A stretch of 64,000 nt of DNA from Tetranychus cinnabarinus (GCA_022266195.1 WHVY01000001.1:21576001-21640000), one strand, 5' to 3'. Shown: positions 1 to 12,455, counted from the first letter of the stretch. The notes: generated by a model from the sequence alone, not told the origin. Made by a program: numbers and translations.

Positions 1-71
1 TGATAAAATTGGATAATCATGTTTTTTTACCCTCCATATTTGCATTGAACGTTGCCTCTTGAAAGTTGCCT

Positions 72-3000
72 TCAATTGTTGATATTGGAGGTTAATTTGT
101 ACACACCATTAGCTCTTTTAGTGCCAATTAGTTGATAATACAGTTTACTTATGTACTGATCAAGTTGGAACCAGTAATTGGGATGTTCGGGTGACAATAA
201 ATCAGCCAAATGTACGGCATAACTAGTAATACCATGCCGCTCTCCATATTGTTGACATTTCCTAACCAATTGAGGCCAAATAAAAGTATAATCTAGGAAA
301 GAAAGCAAATAGGAACAAATTATTAGTATTACTTTCTGTTTAGACAAAACCCAGCATTAGTTGTTTTATCACTAATATTATGTCTTTTCAGTTAACAAGC
401 AAAAATTGTAACCAACAAACTGTTGATCACAGCGTAAAGTGTCTCCCACTTTGACAACCGGAAAGGGACATTATGGGTCCATAGAGAAAGAAAAGAGAAA
501 AGAGAGAGAAGAAGAAACAGTAAGAGTAATTTCCTGTGATGGAAAGAGAAGATAAGTCACAACATGCAAGAGAAAGAAACGTCGACAGATAAATTGGACG
601 ATTGATGAAGATAAGAGAAGAGAGTGAAGAAGAAGAAGGAGCTATATGACGATTATGATGAATTAGATGATGAAGAGGGAGAGACTAATTATTGTGGCAA
701 CTGTCATTAAATATTGTACATAATATAAAAACAGTTGAACTGTACAATTTTTGTATTCTCTCTCTTTCTTTTTCTCTTTCTTCCTTTTTTACTGACTGTC
801 TGTGAAACATCAGTTTGTATCATTTGCCCCTTTATTATCAACCTCCATGACTTATTAATATATTCCTAGTCTCATTTGGTACAATTAGAGTCATCTTTAT
901 TTGCCTTTCATTTTTATTTCTGTCATCGCCTGTTTTCCTCCTGATTGACTCGTTTTTTCATAATTTATTTTCCAGGTCAAAAGCCGATTCAGTCAATCAT
1001 TGAGTTATCCAGACGTTTGAATTTAATTACAATCACAAGAACAGCTCTCTTTTTTATGTGCCTCTCATTCTGCTTCTTGCTTATAGTTATCATCATTGCC
1101 CTCTTCTTCTTCTTCTTATTCTGCTGCTTTACCACCAGTCTGTATTTTTTTATCAGTCTATCTGATTGAACATCCAATGGTTACTGTTACCAAACCTCTA
1201 ACAACAAGAAAAGTCTGTGAAAAAAGTCTATGAGTGTAAAAAGGAAGAAGGAAAATAAAGTTAATAATAAAATAAACAAGACTGTTGGGTCTTCTTATCA
1301 TAACCAGACCATTGGGGTGACATAGTGTAAGTCGGTATTGAATAATAAAAAAATGAAGTAAAAAGGCAACTCAGAATGGCAGATTGTCGTTATTTTATAG
1401 ATGATTTTCATAATCTGAAATAAATATATACCTTGAGACAGGGAACATGAGATGAGGGTGAGAAAGTTTATCGAGAGTTCCTCTGAATTGGTAATATAAT
1501 CCAATAATTCAATCATTAATTGGCTTCTGAACTGATGGTTGTCCTGGTGAGATCCTCGGTAGACAAGGAATACTTTGTTTACTGTATAATTGTGTGAAAT
1601 ATCTTTCAACACTTGATCATATTTGGTTTTCTTATCGATTGTTTCAATGAAATCGAAAATCTTAACGGATGAATCATCTAATAATCCAAGTTGATTGATA
1701 ATGGATGAATGATAACACAATGGTGATAATGATGATGCTGGTGGTGATAGTAATGAGTTTGACACTGAGGATGATACTGATGAGTTTGAAGAGGCAGAAG
1801 TAAAAGGTGATGATGGAAAAATTGTCGTAAATTTTGAAGATTTACTTGAAGTTAAAATGATAAAATTAGAGACTTTGTCTGTACGCTCAGAGTGTTTCAT
1901 GATTTCGAGTTCAATATCACCTGGTTGACCAAAGATAATATCAACCATGGGCTTATCTGGTGTAGACTGTTGATGATTAAACCGGTTTTTGTAATCACCC
2001 GATTCAATCTTTTGAAGGTCTCTTGAATTGGGTAACGGACAAACTGTTCCATTGGCTATACCTTTATGCACTAAATCAATAACTTGTTGATGAATTTTAA
2101 AACTGTTTCCTGTTGCATCTGTGGTTGGTGATTGAAAAAGTCCTTCCGGTGTAGCCCCATGGTAAGTTATATTTTTAAGGAAAACAGCTAAACCTAGGTC
2201 ATCATCATCCGACATGGGAGACTTATTAAGGTCAACGCACCTTCCACCGACAGTTAAACACTCTAAAATAGACTCCATGTTACCTTTGACCTGACTAGGG
2301 CTGGTGTAACCTTGAACGTCATTGTTTATAGCAGGTAAAACCATAGTGTTAGCAACTAAATCGCATCCGTGACCATTATTTATATCCATAATTGTTTGCT
2401 CAATTCCTTCACTAGTGGCTGTAATGATAAACTGGTGATTTCCTAATGAAGGAAATTGTTTCCTTATTGATAGCTTTTGGTCCTCCGTTTCCACCGTCAG
2501 GTATAAGGTGCATTCTAATTTTAAACCGATTGCGATAATTGCACAACCAACGGGTGAGTGTCCATTGACAATTAAAACAGTTTCATTGGTTTGCAGACGA
2601 CTACGGATAATAACAGCATAATATGCCAAGTAATAAGGCAAAGGAATGGTTGAAGCTTCTTCAAGTGACCATTTTGGTTGATTAAATGGCCAACTAATGA
2701 TGATTTGATATTCACATGTAACAGAATTGTATCTAATTATTCCAATTTCGGTGGAACCATCAGCTTTTAATCCTGAAAATCCAATTAAATGACAATTAAA
2801 GTTGGACTGGATTGAACACTGGTTTGAACAGATAACAGACGAGATAAAAGAAGAGTGAAACAAAAGTTGACCCAAAGAGTCATCAAGATTGTTGAGCTTA
2901 GAGTTTGCTTTTGATGACGAAGAGTCTGAAGTTAAATTGACTGGTAAATAATGGAAGCTTCCTTGAACACCATTACGTAAAACATTGTAAGTTAAGCCAA

Positions 3001-6000
3001 TTTTCATAAGCTCATCTAAACAATGTTTAATGTCATTTCCATCAAAGTTGCTCGTCTCATTAATCAACCATTTCAATTGTGTTTTCTGTTTTTCATCATT
3101 CACAGTTAAATCATCTTTCTCTAGTGTATCAATCAGACCCATCGATGAAGACAAATTATTAACAATCAAAAAGTGTATGTTTGCTTGTTGATCAACATTC
3201 TGATTATCATGAGACATGAAAGTACTTGAACCAAGTGACTCAATATTAACTTTCTTGACATTCAATATTACCGGGTCAATTGACCGACGAATCAGATAAA
3301 GGTAACCTTGATTGGTTAAGTGGCAAGCAACCATTACTAATCCAAGCTTTGTTAAATCTAAATACTTGAAGTACTCGTAATCATTAATATCATTATTATT
3401 AATTTCATCATTATTGTTATTCCCTTTAACAATAATATTATTTTTCTCATCAGGGCTGTAAACATTTTTGATTGTTTGTAGGACAATAATAAAGTCAACA
3501 TTTGATATAACTGGGCCAAAAAGCTGCCGCAAGTAATCAAATAAATTGATTTTATCAGTCTCAAGGATCAACAAACGGCTGACTGCTGTACTGATATCAT
3601 TGTCATCTAATCTTGAAATGTTGCCGTTGGTCAATTGGTTTATGGAATCAATTTCAATTAAATTTAAAGGTGGTGATTTCCGTTGCTGTAGTCTATATTT
3701 AACAGAATCTCCAAATTTCCCATTAACATAATCATCTGCCACTGTGATTGATACTATAGTTTGATGCTGGTTCAATTCAAAAAAAAGTTCCATTATGATT
3801 GAAATACTCGTTTCTAAATCTTGGGCCTCAGAGGTAAATCTTGGAGTGAATTGTTCAACGCTTAACGTCACAGAATCTGGTTGTGAGGGTAATTGGAATG
3901 ATCCAAAGTGTATGCCGCGTATGTAAATATCATCAGATGCAACAACACCTAATAGCTTATCACGGAATATCTCAATTTCTTGAAGGCCTTGAATGGATTT
4001 TGATGGTACACAGTGAATCTCATCTAAACGTGAGGGTATACTGGAAATCGTTTTATGGTTACTTTGTTGGTTGGCGAAACTAGCAAGCTGTAGCAATGTT
4101 TCGATACGAACAATCCAATCTTGATGGTTACTCATTTTACCCTCCATTTCATCAATATTTACCGTGACAACATTCCTCAAGTCACCTTGATAATGAAGTC
4201 CACAACGAGACAGTATTCCATAGAAAACATTTTTTCCAATGTTATTCGGCCTTGTGTATACTTTACTTGAATCATCATTGTCATTTTGATTGGCATCATT
4301 CAAACTTCCAATGGAATCATTAAGAACAGACACAAGACCTGTCATAATCACTAAATTAGTTGAAGGTAATGTTATTGCAAAATTGTATTTACTTCCAAAT
4401 GTTGGCACAAAATTGACACAAAATGATAATGTTGAATTTTGATCTTTCTTTAGCTGAAGAAGCTGGCGCAGTTTAACACGTTCTAATCTTATTGGTAGTT
4501 CATTGGTGTTTTGAGCAGTTAAACATGCAAATTTTGACCATATTGCATAAATAAGACCGGAAAATGGAATAACCTGATGACCGTTATAATAAAAACAACC
4601 AAAATGCTGATTACCCTCTTTGGTTAGATTAACGATGAATTTTTCTTGGGCTGAGTTGTTATTGTAAAATTCAGGAAATCGACGTATCAATCGAGGAATT
4701 GAATGATCAAGTTTAATCAATGGCGATAAAAAAGGTGTCTCAATCGGAGCTGGGCTATTGAGCTGATCGAAGAGCAAAGGATCTAGATTAATATCATAAC
4801 CGTTCAGGAACAAGTTTCCCAGTGATTGTAAAAGACTGTCTGGCACATGATTGGTATCATTATTCGGTGTATGGTGTATGCCAATCTCAAATGGAACTTC
4901 AATGGCCGCCAAATCAGGCAAATTCCGTTTTAACAATGTCGTTAAGAATCTTTTGGGTGAAATTTCAATACAAATAGCATCCTTTGGAATTGATTGGCAA
5001 GCCTTTTCAAACTTGACTACATTTCTTATTGCTTCAACCCAAAAGATTTGCGCATTGATCGATGAATTGAGATCTAAACTTGACTCGTGGGAAATTATCC
5101 ATCGCTTGCTTAAGGACCTGTAAACATTCGAGTAGTGGCTCAACTCTTGACGATATTTTTCCGCAATCTCATTCAACGCTGGTGTATGAAATCCACATTC
5201 ACATGAATCGACCAACCGAAAGAAAATGTTTTGTTTCGCAAGAAAATCAGCGAATGAATCTACATCTTCTGTTAATCCTGCTAGAGTAATATTGTCGACT
5301 GCATTGAAACATGCTGGATATAAATTGGAGGGGATTAAAGGTGATAATTCATCCCAACATAGTCCAATAGAGATCATTTTACAGCTTTTAAATGTTTTAG
5401 AGGCAACAACTGAGTAACAAACATTAATAAGAGAATAGCAAATATCAAGAATCTCATGTTTGGACATGAACCCATCCGCATATGCACAGCAAAATTCACC
5501 GAAGGAATGACCAACAATTAAATCAGGAACAATTCCAATTGACTTTAGAGTATCAACAACAGCAATTTGAAAAATGCCAAGAGCAAAAATCTTCCAAAAA
5601 CCTTGCGTTGGCCCAAAGAGTAATTCTCGAATACGCTTAACACCTAATGGATCAATAATTGCTAGTGAGTCTTCAATTGATTCTTTAAATGGTTTCAAAC
5701 ACATGAAAGGTTTAATCATGTTATCCATTTGGCATCCAGCTCCAGGAAAGGTAAAACACAAACGAGGAAGAGAAGAAGGTAATTGACTAACAGGAGAAAC
5801 TTTTCTGGACAGTTGATGTGAAATTATGTAACTTCGATAGATCATCGATTTTGAGTGTGGTGATGCATTATAAGACATATTATAAGCATAACGGTTAACT
5901 AGTCGCGCAAAATGGAGAGTTATTTGATTCGGCTGTAAATTCATGATACCATTTACAATTGTTTGCAAAGAAAGTTCATTACGTCCACAACAAAGCAAAA

Positions 6001-7842
6001 GAATTGACCTTTCTTCAATTTCGCTGTTCTTCTCTACTCGAGATTCACTTGGTGCTGACCCAGCTATGATGAAGTGCCCATTGGCTCCACCGAAGCCGAA
6101 ATTGTTGATGGAAATATATTTACCGTCGAAGGGAGTTACGTTTAAAACCGGTGCTATCAAACCTTCAAGTAATTCTGGAATACGTGGTGAAGGTTGCTCA
6201 TAATGAAGATTTGGTGGAATTGACTTGTATTTTAAAATTAATAGACATTTAATTAATGAAGGCAAGCCCGAAGCGGATTCACAATGCCCTAAGTTACTTT
6301 TTGTTGATCCTAGTAGCAAAGGTTTATTTGAATGTGGACGATTTTTGCCTAGTATTGACCATATAGCTTTCACTTCTTCCATATCACCGACCTCTGTTCC
6401 GGTTCCATGGCACTCAAAGAAATGCATATCTGTTGGATCAATAGCTGCTTGTTGGTAACATCGATCAATTAAATTGGCTTGCGCCTTCCATGATGGATAA
6501 GTAATTCCTTGTGATTTATAGCCATCACAATTTGTAGATGCATAAATCAAATGAGCATGAACCCGTTGAGCATCACAGACCCGTTCAAGTATAACTGCTG
6601 TTACGGTTTCACCACGACCATATCCTGATGCTTTTGAATCAAGAAACCTACAAGTACCATCCTGAGATGTCAGCCCGAGTCTGTGAAAGAATAGAGCGTA
6701 GGATGGAGACCAGAGGATGTTTGCACCGCATACAATGGCCAAGTCAATGCAACCATGCGTTAACTGGACAAAGGCCTCATTTAATGTGGTCACACTTGAT
6801 GAACAAGCTGTTTCGTAAAGAAAAACTCCACCTTTTATGTCAAATATGTAAGCCACTAAACGTTCTAACAGTTGAGGAAAAGATAAAGCTTCTTCGTCAT
6901 TTAATCCCAAACTCCGATCAATCTCGTTGTACATTTGAGAATAAAATAGACCAACTTTCCGTACACCAAGACTCCATGGGCTCAAACCTAAAAAGTCACA
7001 GTTAAAATGATATTTCTCTTAATTTTATAGTTTTACTCATAATAATTAGTATTTTGAATAATTGTCTCATCTGAGCTCAATTTAAATATCTGTTGAAGTA
7101 AATTCACAATTACGATATAAATTCAATTCAGTCTTGACAGATTTCATTCAATGTTAGCAAAAATTGATGAACCAGAAGTGTTATACAATAATGTAATAAC
7201 TACATGTTTCATTTCTTTTGTAGTCATAAATAAAACTTGATGGACTTCCTCGAGTTTATGTTCCTCATATAGACATACATATCGGTATAACAATAAACTA
7301 ATCCGATTTTCTTTCTACCCAGTGTTAACTTGGACCACAATGTATTTATTTTGACAATAGAAATATTGTAGCTAAAGTTAAATTGACTTATTAAGTTTTA
7401 CTTCTTTTGTTAATTTTTCGTTGTCTTACCTGCATCACAAAGAGCTTCAAAAATTGTTTCAATACTGAATCGAATAGAAGGATCAAGAAGGTCAGCTTCC
7501 TTGTCAGATAGACCAAAAAACGAAGCATCAAAATTGTGTAAGCCCTTCAAAATACCACTTTTTGAGGGTAATCCATAAGTACCTAGAATGAAATTTGAAA
7601 TAATGAACACAGTTAAAATCGGAATATAAATAAGTAATTTATATGAATGAAACTAAATTAATTTAAAACCTGTGTAAACCAAAAATACACTAATCTGTCG
7701 ACTTACCTTTTGGCCATCTTTCTTCATTTTCAATCAACATATCAACACCATTGTATAATTTATCTTTCAGTTCCTCAATGTTGGAGCAATCAGGGAAACG
7801 ACCAGATACACCTGATATCACAATTTCTGGTTTCTTATCCAT
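72..7842 (-). CDS. Fatty acid synthase-like protein with degenerate C-terminus (about 2,021 aa)
   Basis: Four exons, all in frame: 7842-7707, 7582-7430, 6987-1432 and 292-72, giving 2,022 codons with the stop. It follows the order of animal FAS. The ketosynthase keeps Cys158 (TACSSS), His290 (HGTGT) and His331 (SNLGH), almost the same numbering as human FASN. The malonyl/acetyltransferase keeps Ser591 (GHSFGE) and His697. In the dehydratase the catalytic His aligns with Phe895 and the second-half Asp with Glu. The enoylreductase fold is recognisable, but its NADPH loop reads GHSPVG instead of GSGGVG. The ketoreductase Rossmann core is replaced by a Ser-rich stretch; only its end is recognisable (RKCQQYGERHGITSYAVHL, like the FAS ERICEKRR..GLAVQWG segment). 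There is no ACP or thioesterase; typical animal FAS is about 2,500 aa. A full fatty-acid cycle therefore looks impossible. It may be a specialised condensing or acyl-transfer paralogue. The 1.1-kb last intron is my splice inference. Confidence 0.85.
293..1431 (-). other. Last intron of the FAS-like gene
   Basis: On the minus strand the donor CAAG|gtatat (exon end 1432) and acceptor tttcctag|AT (exon start 292) are both phase 1. Between them I see only purine/pyrimidine-rich low-complexity DNA (about 480-700 and 740-1180) and no coding-like frame. This is the only long intron in the gene-dense half. Confidence 0.6.
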
Positions 7843-8974
7843 ATTAACTTAAGAGAATTAGCAACAAATTGTTTAAAAAACGAGATTAATCCATGTAAGG
7901 CAACGGTAGAAAATTTATACAACAAGCGAAAGATGATATCGCTTTAACTGATCATCAAACCTGATCATCAATTAATATTTTATTTCCTTCTATTCACAGA
8001 CAGCATCACAATTATATTTGATTTAACACCATTTACATATGTTCAAAAGGAAAGAATGATACAATTAAATTAATTAATTAGAATGTAATTTAAACAAAAT
8101 ACAAAGAACACAAATCTAACGATTCGTAAGTTGCCTTTAAGCATTATTTGATAACTATAAAATAACACAATAGATGGCAATAGTAGGACAGCTTTAAATT
8201 TTATTAAATTTTCTGTTTTTAATTTTATTGAATTTACATTTTTTATTTTTTCATTTCTCTTGGCAATCAAATATTCATAAGATGAGCATAAGTATGAGAA
8301 TTAAATCAAGTTTTTACCAAAATCAACAGCTGGCAACATTTTCTTCAAAAATTTTGCCCTTCAATCTGATCAAAAAACATGAGGATACAAATTGTATTGG
8401 GTTATTGGTTTATCGGCTAGTTTATTAATTTAAGATTTAATAAAATATCAGAATTTGATGATTATGAATGAAAACCTATGTTTTCCCTGATAAACATGCT
8501 GTTTGTCGCAAGAAACTATCCAGTGCATTCAAATAGAGATATAAATTTAAACATTTGCTTGTGCCAAAACGATTTTCCTAATCAAACAAAGGCTTAAGGG
8601 AAGTTACTGTATAATTATTACATGTATCACAGAATAGCATAAGGACATCCCTTTGAAACATCATGTAGTATCTATGAATATCATTGAACTCTCTAAAAGC
8701 TGAAAAGATAGCAAACTTCCAACATGAACATTGAGAATACTGTTTTTCCGATCGCTTAAAACCTCATGAATATTTAGCATGACATATGTTACATTGAAAG
8801 CAGCACAAAATGAAACAAATGTTTAGAAGATTGAAAATTTATCGATAAATTATTCTAACGCAAACGCAATATTTGATCAAAAGCGTTGAATAAAAAAGAC
8901 GATGAAGTGTTGATGATTTTCATTAACAGTTTCATTCTTGAGTTTTCAGCTTCATCAGACAAGATACTAGCAAC
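7843..8974. promoter_or_regulatory. Divergent intergenic region between FAS-like gene and first secreted gene
   Basis: No coding frame. Just upstream of the FAS-like start there is an 11-bp direct repeat CTGATCATCAA at 7948-7958 and 7961-7971. Beside it is a small inverted repeat AAGCGA/TCGCTT (7924-7929, 7939-7944). These are candidate promoter sites only. From about 8518 onward the DNA is alignable with 10095-10962, upstream of the second secreted gene, so it belongs to the tandem duplication. Confidence 0.35.
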
Positions 8975-9491
8975 ATGAAGACTTTCATCACTTTGCTTCA
9001 ACTCTTGACATTGTATGCTTTCATGCATGGTAAGTATAACGAGTTCAATAATTATAATAGGACTAACTAATTATATTTGTTTACTTTATTGTTAAATCCT
9101 CTGATCTTTAGCTATTGATGGGGCTCCTCAACCTGCAGTTTTGATTCCTGGCTCTGAATTGGTTAAAGTCTGTGAGGCAGCTCAAGACAAGCTCAAGACT
9201 AATTGGAATGTACAAGAGATAAGGAAACTCGTAACTGATCAATTCAATAAATATTTCACCAAAAACGGACTGTTTAGAAGAGAGGAAACGGAGGTCGAAC
9301 AAGAGGGATGGATCAATATGAATGTTGAAAGGTTCTTTTCTGTCGTGACAGGTTTGATTGGAAGCTCATTTTGTGACCAAAAGCGAAAATTCACTGACTG
9401 TGCAAGTTTAGGAATCCCAGAGCAAGTCAATATTGTGGATCAATCTCAATTAGATTCAATGATATTCAATTTACGTTATATTGATGGATGA
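8975..9491 (+). CDS. Small secreted protein, copy A1 (144 aa)
   Basis: Exons 8975-9029 and 9112-9491, phase-1 intron of 82 bp. The first exon encodes a hydrophobic signal peptide (MKTFITLLQLLTLYAFMHA) and the second the mature part. The mature chain is about 125 residues, charged and probably helical. It has three Cys: one in the first helix (VKVCEAAQ) and a CX8C pair (CDQKRKFTDC), followed by IPEQVNIVDQSQLDSMIF. The same layout recurs in three neighbours (10963-11478, 11849-12455, 12848-13406), which defines a local secreted family. I do not recognise a named domain. In a plant-feeding mite a salivary or gut protein would be a reasonable guess, but nothing in the sequence proves it. An AATAAA signal lies at 9615. 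Confidence 0.8.
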
Positions 9492-9779
9492 TGTATCGAA
9501 GATAATACCTGAGGAACCAAAAAACCAAATGCAAATAGAAAGATGAGCTGAAACTAATTATCGATCAAAAATTTTCTTTCGACTAACTGTAATTGACTTT
9601 ATTTTTCCTTAAACAATAAAATTAATTCTGATTGATTCAACATTACATTGAGAAATAATAATCAATAATTCACTGAAACTAATCTTAAAAATACTTCTCT
9701 GAATAACATGCATGAAACTAACTGCATTGCAATTGTTTATCAGATTAAGACTGGTTAATAAATTTAACTCTCAGTTTAA

Positions 9780-9875
9780 TTCAGGAGTTAAATGTCTATT
9801 TCAACTGTTACAACGAAACCAAGATTATTTTATTAAAATCATCATCATCGCCTATTCTTACCTATGACAATGAAT
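9780..9875 (-). pseudogene. Relic of the 3' end of a secreted gene (copy of 11849 gene tail)
   Basis: This stretch resembles the 3' end and flank of the minus-strand secreted gene at about 11770-11885. Shared blocks include TATTTCAACTG, GATTATTTTATT and CCTATTCTT/GTTTATTCTT before GAATTGA. No open frame remains. It is joined directly to the FAS-like relic that follows, so it looks like what was left after a deletion inside a tandem duplication. Confidence 0.5.
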
Positions 9876-10030
9876 TGAATAGATGCACAAATCAAATGAT
9901 CATGAACCGTTCAGCATCACAGACCCATTCAAATATAACTGCTGTTACCATATCCTGATGCCTTTGCATTCACCAAGACTCCGTGAGCTAAGACCTAAAA
10001 AGATATTTATTTTCATTTTATAATTTACCG
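9876..10030 (-). pseudogene. Relic of the FAS-like gene (5' part of its large exon)
   Basis: Bases here match the FAS-like exon at about 6537-6637 and then jump to 6964-7030. Shared blocks include AAATCAAATGA, CAGCATCACAGACCC, ATAACTGCTGTTAC, CATATCCTGATGC, CACCAAGACTCC and ACCTAAAAAG. The last block includes the exon's splice acceptor. Several indels and an internal deletion of about 330 bp make it non-coding. The orientation is the same as the parent gene. Confidence 0.8.
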
Positions 10031-10311
10031 ATAATCAATCTACCGTATATATCTTAATTTATAACCAGTGCCCAGTGATATAACCACCATTATATCCAGT
10101 GCATTCAAATAGATATTGCTTTAAACATTTACTTAAGCCATAGAGATTTTCCTAACCTAATCAATTCAATGTTTAGCCGCTTTTGAGCTGCACTCTAATC
10201 GAGTGAAGGCTTTTGAAAAGAGAACAGATAAATTACAGAATTATTATTAAGTGTATTACAGTATAACATAAGGACATCCTTTTGAAACAGCATTTAGTAT
10301 TTCTGCCTAAG

Positions 10312-10699
10312 GGTAAAGGGTCAAAACAGCGAAAGCCAAAACATAGAAGGTCAAAACAGAGAAAGGCAAAATAGCGAAGGGTAAAAATAAGAAGCTACAT
10401 AATTAAACTGATTAAAGTTTTTCTGAAAATTAAGCACAATGCTTTGATTGTCATAAACTGAATTGGCTCAACTATTTCATTTAGTTTGCATTTTTTGATT
10501 CTTTCATTCAAATCTTTACCAATCGAATTGTTTCCTCAATCATGGCTAATTACGAACTGATTAAAAAAAGAAAAATGAAAATTTTTGCTTTTATATAGCA
10601 ATTTGTGCATCGATATTTTTCGCGGATTCGACTTTCTCTATTTTGCTTTCGCTATTTTGTCTTTCGCTGTTTTGTCCTTCTCGGTTTTGACCCCAAACC
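10312..10699. mobile_element. Non-autonomous TIR element (MITE-like, 388 bp)
   Basis: The element is flanked by a perfect 9-bp duplication CTGCCTAAG (10303-10311 and 10700-10708). Its ends are inverted repeats beginning GGTAAAGGGTCAAAAC (left) and, on the other strand, GGTTTGGGGTCAAAAC (right). Both terminal regions consist of imperfect units of about 15 bp such as CAAAACAGCGAAAG, so the repeats are long and internally repetitive. It carries no ORF. The homologous upstream region of copy A1 (about 8663-8680) lacks it, which marks it as an insertion after the duplication. A 9-bp target duplication is typical of Mutator-like elements; an 8-bp reading would suggest hAT. Confidence 0.85.
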
Positions 10700-10962
10700 C
10701 TGCCTAAGTATCATTGAACTCTCTAGAGGCTGAAAAGATTACGGACTTTCAATAGCACCTCAAATCTAATGAATATTCAGCATGCATATTCATTTAACAG
10801 AAGCAAAAAATGAAACAAATGTTTAGGGCATTGAAATTATATCGAAAAATTACCATAACGAGGACGCGTCTATTTGATTAAAGACGATGAATAAAAAGTT
10901 GATGATTCTCGTTCGCAGTTTTATTGATTATTAAGTTTTCAGCTTCAGCAGCTATTAGCAAC

Positions 10963-11478
10963 ATGAAGACTTTTATCATTTTGCTCCAACTCTTGACATT
11001 ATATGCTTTCATTCATGGTAAGTATAACGACTTCAATAATTAGGCCTAACTAATTATATTTATTATATAGTAATATTGTTAAACCCTCTGATCTTTAGGT
11101 ATTGATGGAGCTCCTCAACCTGAGGTTTTGATTCCTGGCTCTGAATTGGTTAAAGTCTGTGAAGCAGCTCAAGACAAGCTCAAGACTAATTGGAATGTAC
11201 AAGAGATAAGGAAACTCGTAACTGATCAATTCAATAAATATTTCACCAAAAACGGACTGTTTAGAAGAGAGGAAACGGAGGTCGAACAAGAGGGATGGAT
11301 CAATATGAATGTTGAAAGGTTCTTTTCTGTCGTGACAGGTTTGATTGGAAGCTCATTTTGTGACCAAAAGCGAAAATTCACTGACTGTGCAAGTTTAGGA
11401 ATCCCAGAGCAAGTCAATATTGTGGATCAATCTCAATTAGATTCAATGATATTCAATTTACGTTATATTGATGGATGA
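10963..11478 (+). CDS. Small secreted protein, copy A2 (144 aa)
   Basis: Exons 10963-11017 and 11099-11478, with the same phase-1 structure as the 8975 gene. The protein differs from copy A1 at about four positions, all in the signal peptide and first mature residues: T6I, M17I, A19G and A26E. From about residue 27 to the end, and on through 160 bp of 3' flank, the two copies look identical at the DNA level. Their introns and upstream regions are clearly diverged, which suggests gene conversion. Product and role are as for copy A1: secreted, function unknown, three Cys. Confidence 0.8.
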
Positions 11479-11848
11479 TGTATCGAAGATAATACCTGAG
11501 GAACCAAAAAACCAAATGCAAATAGAAAGATGAGCTGAAACTAATTATCGATCAAAAATTTTCTTTCGACTAACTGTAATTGACTTTATTTTTCCTTAAA
11601 CAATAAAATTAATTCTGATTGATTCAACATTACATTGAGAAATAATAATCAATAATTTACGGAAAATAATCTGATCTTAAAAATACTCTTCTGACTAGCA
11701 TGCATGAAACAAATTGCATTTCAATTGTTAACCGGATTAAAACTGAGTAATAAAAACTAAAATTTTAAGGTTACGGAACTAAACCTTTATTTCAACTGAC
11801 ATTACAAAAATTAATTGGATCAATCTTAGAATGATTATTTTATTGACA

Positions 11849-12455
11849 TCATCGTTTATTCTTGCCTTTGGACGCTGAATTGAGTCCATGACAAACGAGG
11901 GTTTGAATAAAGGCCGAAGTATCAACAGTAACCAGTATTGGTATTGATAGAGATGTAATGTTGACTGTGGGTGGAAACTGGATGATTGAACAGAATGAAG
12001 GACAATCGTCAGGTTTCTTGATTAGCGGTGGATAATTTAATCGATTGATTCGTTCACCTGATCGAGCTTTTACAGAAGACGAAGCAACATTGAATATAAA
12101 GTTAACCAAATCATGAAAAAGGACATTCGAAAAGCCAAGCATGACAGCTTCTTTGGAAATGTGATTGTGTTTTGGTTCAACTGTTGTCTCGTATTTCAAT
12201 GATGAACTCAGTTGATGTATCAAAATTGATTTTACATCAGTCTCATTTTGCCGTTCACTCAACAGATTCTGAGTTGAGAAACAAATGTCTTTAAGGATTG
12301 ACCCTTTGATAGACAATTGTTGGTCACCAATTGTATCACCTGAAAAGAAGGATAAAAAATATAAGAATTGAACATCAAAGGAAAAAGGTTAATTTATTAC
12401 CATCAATAGTGGCAGTGAAAAGTATCATTAAACCAAAGACTTGTATCGTCAACAT
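11849..12455 (-). CDS. Small secreted protein B, diverged paralogue (181 aa)
   Basis: Exons 12455-12401 (55 nt) and 12339-11849, phase-1 intron of 61 bp. The first exon has the same length as in copies A1 and A2. Signal peptide MLTIQVFGLMILFTATIDG. The mature chain has the family pattern: a GSILKDICFSTQNLL helix, then a spacer with several Lys/His, then CPSFCSIIQFPPTVNI. It keeps the family Cys but with CX3C spacing and a fourth Cys near the C-terminus (LVCHGL). It runs opposite to its neighbours and shares a 392-bp divergent promoter region with the 12848 gene. Function unknown. Confidence 0.7.

Noticed and set aside
4851..7005. Several plus-strand frames of 60-125 codons inside the FAS-like exon
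   Set aside because: Antisense shadows of a long, clearly homologous minus-strand exon.
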